Positions 5,327 through 8,416 of a stretch of 8,416 nt of DNA are shown here, in pieces. Location of the stretch: positions 1 to 8,416 of the forward strand of contig DKAT01000113.1 in the NCBI GenBank assembly GCA_002450905.1, in the 5' to 3' direction. Below the pieces are notes generated by a model. That model ran no database searches. It had not been told where the DNA came from and saw only the letters and a list, made by a program, of their open reading frames with translations. Both the position numbers and the translations under genes were made by a program. The stretch's first letter is position 1; each line of letters begins with the position of its first letter. The stretch comes from Spirochaetia bacterium UBA6919 (lineage in GTDB: Bacteria; Spirochaetota; UBA6919).

Positions 5327-6766
5327 ATGAATAAATTTACTATATTTTTTCTACTGCTAATTTTATTTAATTACAGCAATTCTTCATCTTTTGCTTTAAA
5401 AGGAAATGTTTACTATATAAATATAATACAAGATTTCGGTGCAGTTTCGCCTTCATATAGTTCATATCTGAAAAAAAATTTACAAAAAATAGCAAATGAT
5501 ATTAACGCTAAAGCAGTTATTATTAAAATTGATACGCCTGGAGGAACTGTAGGTGATGCAGAGAAAATAATTAATTATATACAGAATTCTACTGTTACAA
5601 CAATTTGTTTTATAAATAATTCTGCATATTCAGCAGGATCGTTTATTTCATTAGCTGCAGATTATATTGTGATGACTCAAACTGCTAAAATCGGTGCTGC
5701 AACTCCTATAACTATACATCCTGAAAAAGGGCCGAGTTCAATTAAAGATAAAGACATCCGGGCTAAAATATTTTCTGGCTTAAGAGCATCTGTTAGAGCT
5801 TTAGCAGACAAAAGAATTAAAAGACTTAATAGAGAGATTAGCAAAGGAAAATATCCACATTTAAAAAATAAAAATTCTGTAAGAAATATGGAAAAAATAC
5901 TTGAAGCTATGATAGATAAAGAAATTATTCTTACAAAAGAAGAACACGGTTACTCTCTATCCAATCAAGAATTATTAACACTTACAAGTAAAGATGCTTA
6001 TGAATTAGGAGTAATTGATTCTATTAATAATAATCTGAATGAAATCCTAAATTTATATAATTTAAAACAATACAATTTAATTAAGGTAGAACCATCTACT
6101 GGCGATCAATTTTTAGAAATATTAACAAATCCAATTGTTATATCAATATTAATGACAATAGGGATGCTTGGAATGATTATGGAGTTTTGGACTCCTGGAT
6201 GGGGTGTTCCAGGAACTATTGGAATATTATCTCTTTCATTATTTTTTATCAGTCAATTAGCAGGACCTAACCCTGAATGGACTGCCTTGATTTTATTTAT
6301 AATTGGGGTTATATTATTAGCTATAGAAATATTTGTAATACCTGGATTTGGTATTGTTGGTGTATCTGGAATTTTGTCAATACTTATAAGTTTCTATTTA
6401 TCACTCACGAAATCATCATATAGTGGGAGTGGTGTTGATACCGTATTGGCAATTAAGTATATATCAATATCTTTTCTTATAATCTTAATTTCATTAATCA
6501 TTTTTATTAACTTAATTCCTAAAACGAAATTATTTTCGAAAATTTCATTAGTCCAGGGAGAAATTTTATCCACTTCTCATGATGCTATCAATATGACAAT
6601 TATTGGGAAAAGGGGAGAAACAGTAACTTCTTTGCGTCCAAGTGGTGTTATACTTATTGATGGAAAGAGATTTGATGCTATAACACATGGAGAATTTATA
6701 GACAGAGGATCAAAAATTGAGGTGATTGAATCCAGTAATAACAAAATTATTGTCAGAGAATGTTAG
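5327..6766 (+). CDS. NfeD-family membrane serine protease (ClpP-class)
   Basis: This long-form NfeD protein combines an extracytoplasmic ClpP/SppA-like protease domain, a membrane block and a C-terminal OB-fold. Numbering is from the TTG at 5321. A signal peptide (about 3-25) ends near SSSFA. The protease domain (about 30-235) has the oxyanion glycines in IDTPGG (70-75) and the probable nucleophile Ser104 in SAYSAGSF. The probable general-base lysine is K142 or K144, about 40 residues later as in archaeal 1510-N. About five hydrophobic segments lie at about 268-288, 297-315, 320-340, 342-362 and 378-399. The NfeD OB-fold (about 408-480) has the expected SLRPSGVILIDGKRFDA motif. I prefer ATG 5327; an in-frame TTG at 5321 would add two residues. 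Neither has a strong Shine-Dalgarno, so the start is uncertain. The usual SPFH partner (FloA/stomatin) is not adjacent; murC follows after 25 nt. The family is firm; the physiological substrate is unknown. Confidence 0.9.
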   Translation: MNKFTIFFLLLILFNYSNSSSFALKGNVYYINIIQDFGAVSPSYSSYLKKNLQKIANDINAKAVIIKIDTPGGTVGDAEKIINYIQNSTVTTICFINNSAYSAGSFISLAADYIVMTQTAKIGAATPITIHPEKGPSSIKDKDIRAKIFSGLRASVRALADKRIKRLNREISKGKYPHLKNKNSVRNMEKILEAMIDKEIILTKEEHGYSLSNQELLTLTSKDAYELGVIDSINNNLNEILNLYNLKQYNLIKVEPSTGDQFLEILTNPIVISILMTIGMLGMIMEFWTPGWGVPGTIGILSLSLFFISQLAGPNPEWTALILFIIGVILLAIEIFVIPGFGIVGVSGILSILISFYLSLTKSSYSGSGVDTVLAIKYISISFLIILISLIIFINLIPKTKLFSKISLVQGEILSTSHDAINMTIIGKRGETVTSLRPSGVILIDGKRFDAITHGEFIDRGSKIEVIESSNNKIIVREC

Positions 6767-6791
6767 ATGAAAATCATTTTAGGTTAAATAT

Positions 6792-8159
6792 ATGGAAAAA
6801 AGTTATCATTTTATTGGTATTGGTGGTATTGGTATGTCCAGTATAGCAAATATTTTATTGCAAAAAGGTTTGAAAGTGAGTGGGTCTGATATAAAAAAAT
6901 CAGCAATAACTAATCAATTGGAAAAAAATGGCGCTAAGATATATATTGGACATAGTGAGAACAATGTAAATGAAAATCAAATAATAATATATAGTGCTGC
7001 TATCGATAAGTCTAATCCTGAACTTAATATCGCAGTAAAAAAGAACTTAATTATGATACCTAGAGCTAAAATGCTAGCTGAAATTGTTAAAGATAAAATA
7101 AACATTGCTATTACTGGTACTCATGGGAAAACCACAACAAGTTCATTAATTTCTAAAATATTATTTGATAATTACTATGATCCTACAATAATATTAGGTG
7201 GAATCCCTCCCTTCTTAAATAGTAATTCTTTTTTTGGTAAAGGAAAATATGCTGTTTATGAAGCTTGTGAGTCTTACGGGTCATTATATGAGTATATGCC
7301 AAATTTAACTTTAATTAATAATCTTGAACTGGAACATACAGATTATTTTATATCACTGGAAAACATAATTAAAGAATTTACTTTATATGTAAAAAGATTA
7401 CCTTCTAATGGATTTTTATTTTTTAATGCAGATGATAAAAACCTATTTGATATTACAAGAAACATCAAAAGTACTTCTTTAGTATCATTTGGGCTTGAAC
7501 GTGAATCAACCTTTAGTGCTGAAAACATTTTATTTGATAAAATAGGAACTAGTTTTAATGTAAATTATAAAAATCAACGTCTTGGAAATATTATTTCTCC
7601 TCTGTTTGGCACTCATAACATATATAATGTACTAGCCTCAATAAGTCTACTAATTACTTTAAATGTATCATTTGAAAATATAAAAAAATCAATTATGAGT
7701 TTTAAAAATAGTGATAGACGTCTACAATTAATTTATAGTAACGATAATCAAAAAATTTATAGTGATTATGCTCATCATCCAACTGAAATTAATGCTACAT
7801 TAAAAGCTATCAAACAATTACATCCAAATGAAAAGATTTTAACTGTCTTTCAACCACATTTGTATTCAAGAACTAAAGAATTTCAAACTCAATACTCTGA
7901 AGTATTAAGTTATAGTTACTTTGTTGATATTTTGCCTATATATGCAGCAAGAGAACAACCTATCAAAGGTATTACATCTGAAATAATTTATAATAAAATT
8001 AAAGATAAGACTAATTGTAGATTGTATAATTCTATTAAAGATTTTGAATTATTTTTTTTGAGTAATCATAAAGAATTTGATGTAATCCTTTTTTTAGGAG
8101 CAGGCGATATTCATGAAATTGCACAACAATTAGTTTCTAATACTAAATCAATTTTATAA
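6792..8159 (+). CDS. murC: UDP-N-acetylmuramate--L-alanine ligase
   Basis: MurC catalyses the ATP-dependent ligation of L-alanine to UDP-MurNAc, the first peptide step of cytoplasmic peptidoglycan precursor synthesis. The 455-residue length is usual. The UMP-binding Rossmann domain begins with GIGGIGMS (9-16). The ATPase domain has the P-loop GTHGKTTTSS (109-118), an EACES acidic motif at 157-161, and NNLELEHTDYF (176-186) with the Mg-binding His at 182. The C-terminal ligase domain has THNIYNVLA (274-282), DRRLQ (308-312), DYAHHPTEI (325-333), FQPHLYSRT (353-361) and GAGDI (436-440). EACES replaces the textbook EADESD; I recall similar EACE variants in other MurC proteins, so activity is expected. 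AGG (6781-6783) precedes the ATG by 8 nt. It is the last gene of the run. No terminator was seen after it, and an insertion sequence begins about 60 nt downstream. Its presence implies a cell wall. Confidence 0.97.
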   Translation: MEKSYHFIGIGGIGMSSIANILLQKGLKVSGSDIKKSAITNQLEKNGAKIYIGHSENNVNENQIIIYSAAIDKSNPELNIAVKKNLIMIPRAKMLAEIVKDKINIAITGTHGKTTTSSLISKILFDNYYDPTIILGGIPPFLNSNSFFGKGKYAVYEACESYGSLYEYMPNLTLINNLELEHTDYFISLENIIKEFTLYVKRLPSNGFLFFNADDKNLFDITRNIKSTSLVSFGLERESTFSAENILFDKIGTSFNVNYKNQRLGNIISPLFGTHNIYNVLASISLLITLNVSFENIKKSIMSFKNSDRRLQLIYSNDNQKIYSDYAHHPTEINATLKAIKQLHPNEKILTVFQPHLYSRTKEFQTQYSEVLSYSYFVDILPIYAAREQPIKGITSEIIYNKIKDKTNCRLYNSIKDFELFFLSNHKEFDVILFLGAGDIHEIAQQLVSNTKSIL

Positions 8160-8239
8160 TCCAATTAAAATATCATTATTCTATCAGACTATATTAAAAA
8201 AGTAAATTATACTTAAAGTGTATTAGTTAGAAGTTAATC

Positions 8240-8270
8240 TTGCAATGTTTATTAAAAAGTAGGGTATAAT
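8240..8270 (+). promoter_or_regulatory. Internal transposase promoter
   Basis: A perfect TATAAT (8265-8270) is preceded by TTGCAA (8240-8245) at a slightly long 19-nt spacing. Transcription should start near 8276-8279, which is within or just after the 5' arm of the hairpin that hides the transposase Shine-Dalgarno. The -10 is convincing; the -35 is less certain. Confidence 0.5.
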
Positions 8271-8308
8271 TCTCCTGATAAAATAAAAAATGATTTAGAA
8301 TCAGGAGG
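8271..8308 (+). promoter_or_regulatory. Hairpin sequestering the transposase ribosome-binding site
   Basis: CTCCTGAT (8272-8279) is perfectly complementary to ATCAGGAG (8300-8307), with one further U-G pair outside and a 20-nt loop. The 3' arm contains almost all of the strong Shine-Dalgarno AGGAGG (8303-8308), which lies 5 nt before the ATG at 8314. A read-through transcript from murC would carry both arms and mask translation initiation. A transcript from the internal promoter would lack most of the 5' arm. This is the logic known from IS10 and IS50. Confidence 0.55.
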
Positions 8309-8313
8309 TTACA

Positions 8314-8416
8314 ATGAATACTCACACAAATGATAAGGTGATTAAAAACAAGTTAGGTCTCTTAAACCTTGCACAGGAATTAGGAAATATTGCCAGAGCA
8401 TGCAAGGTCATGGGCT
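8314..8416 (+). CDS. IS481-family transposase, N-terminal fragment (cut by window edge)
   Basis: Thirty-four codons are visible before the right edge, reading MNTHTNDKVIKNKLGLLN and then LAQELGNIARACKVMG. This matches the helix-turn-helix N-terminus typical of IS481-type DDE transposases and related integrase-like proteins (KNKLGLLNLA..LGN...ACKVMG). The DDE catalytic domain would lie beyond the window, so completeness and activity cannot be judged. AGGAGG is an unusually strong Shine-Dalgarno for this region, 5 nt from the ATG. Codon choice (CTC, AAC, GCC, TGC, GTC) appears somewhat less AT-biased than in the resident genes, consistent with acquisition by transfer, though the sample is very short. 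The family call rests on recalled sequence resemblance. Confidence 0.8.
   Translation, partial: MNTHTNDKVIKNKLGLLNLAQELGNIARACKVMG

Larger units (their letters stand above)
8219..8416 (+). mobile_element. Left end of an IS481-like insertion sequence (partial)
   Basis: The transposase start at 8314, its own promoter and a shielded ribosome-binding site mark an insertion sequence running off the right edge. The left boundary is inferred: TGTATTAG at 8219 resembles the TGT-type ends common in IS481-family elements. The right inverted repeat and target duplication are outside the window, so the exact end is not proven. The element lies about 60 nt after murC in the same orientation. The 59 nt between (8160-8218) hold nothing recognisable apart from a weak 5-bp AAGTA/TACTT hairpin (8200-8214). 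Confidence 0.5.

Noticed and set aside
8200..8214. The AAGTA/TACTT hairpin after murC as a terminator.
   Set aside because: It has only five A/T-rich base pairs and no following T-tract.

Overview
The window is strongly AT-rich bacterial chromosomal DNA. All intact protein genes and the one tRNA lie on the + strand. The base composition fits a low-GC spirochaete or a similar lineage, as does a CNBD-TPR protein next to a CRP-type regulator. This assignment is tentative because no rRNA or unambiguous clade marker is present.

Layout. (1) 1-334 holds no convincing protein gene. It has two strong hairpins at 20-54 and 77-111 that share an AAGGTA/TACCTT core, then AT-rich DNA with weak promoter-like elements. 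The first hairpin runs into nine T residues when read on the minus strand, so it looks like a minus-strand intrinsic terminator with no visible gene to terminate. (2) 335-3232 is a tight three-gene cluster: a metal-dependent amidohydrolase, a CNBD-TPR protein without a DNA-binding domain, and a full CRP/FNR-type regulator. Gaps are 11 and 13 nt, which suggests co-transcription. (3) 3265-3381 holds a good sigma70-type promoter and a tRNA-Arg(CCU) gene without encoded CCA. (4) 3402-8159 is a housekeeping run: prfA (RF1, TTG start), prmC (overlapping prfA by 8 nt), an NfeD-type membrane serine protease and murC. Gaps are short and no terminator is visible between the genes, so this looks like one operon led by the tRNA. 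(5) From about 8219 to the right edge is the left end of an insertion sequence with an IS481-like transposase N-terminus, cut off by the window.

How the genes relate. prfA and prmC form a classical translation-termination pair: PrmC methylates the GGQ glutamine of the release factor. MurC adds L-alanine to UDP-MurNAc in peptidoglycan synthesis, and NfeD is a membrane-anchored protease, so the rest of the operon concerns the envelope. The first cluster looks like a regulatory or metabolic module whose ligand and substrate cannot be read from sequence.

The points most worth a second look are: the IS leader, where a hairpin buries the transposase Shine-Dalgarno only in transcripts entering from outside; the twin hairpins and orphan minus-strand terminator at the left edge; the paired CNBD proteins, one with a degenerate phosphate-binding cassette; and the tRNA-Arg that sits 20 nt ahead of prfA.
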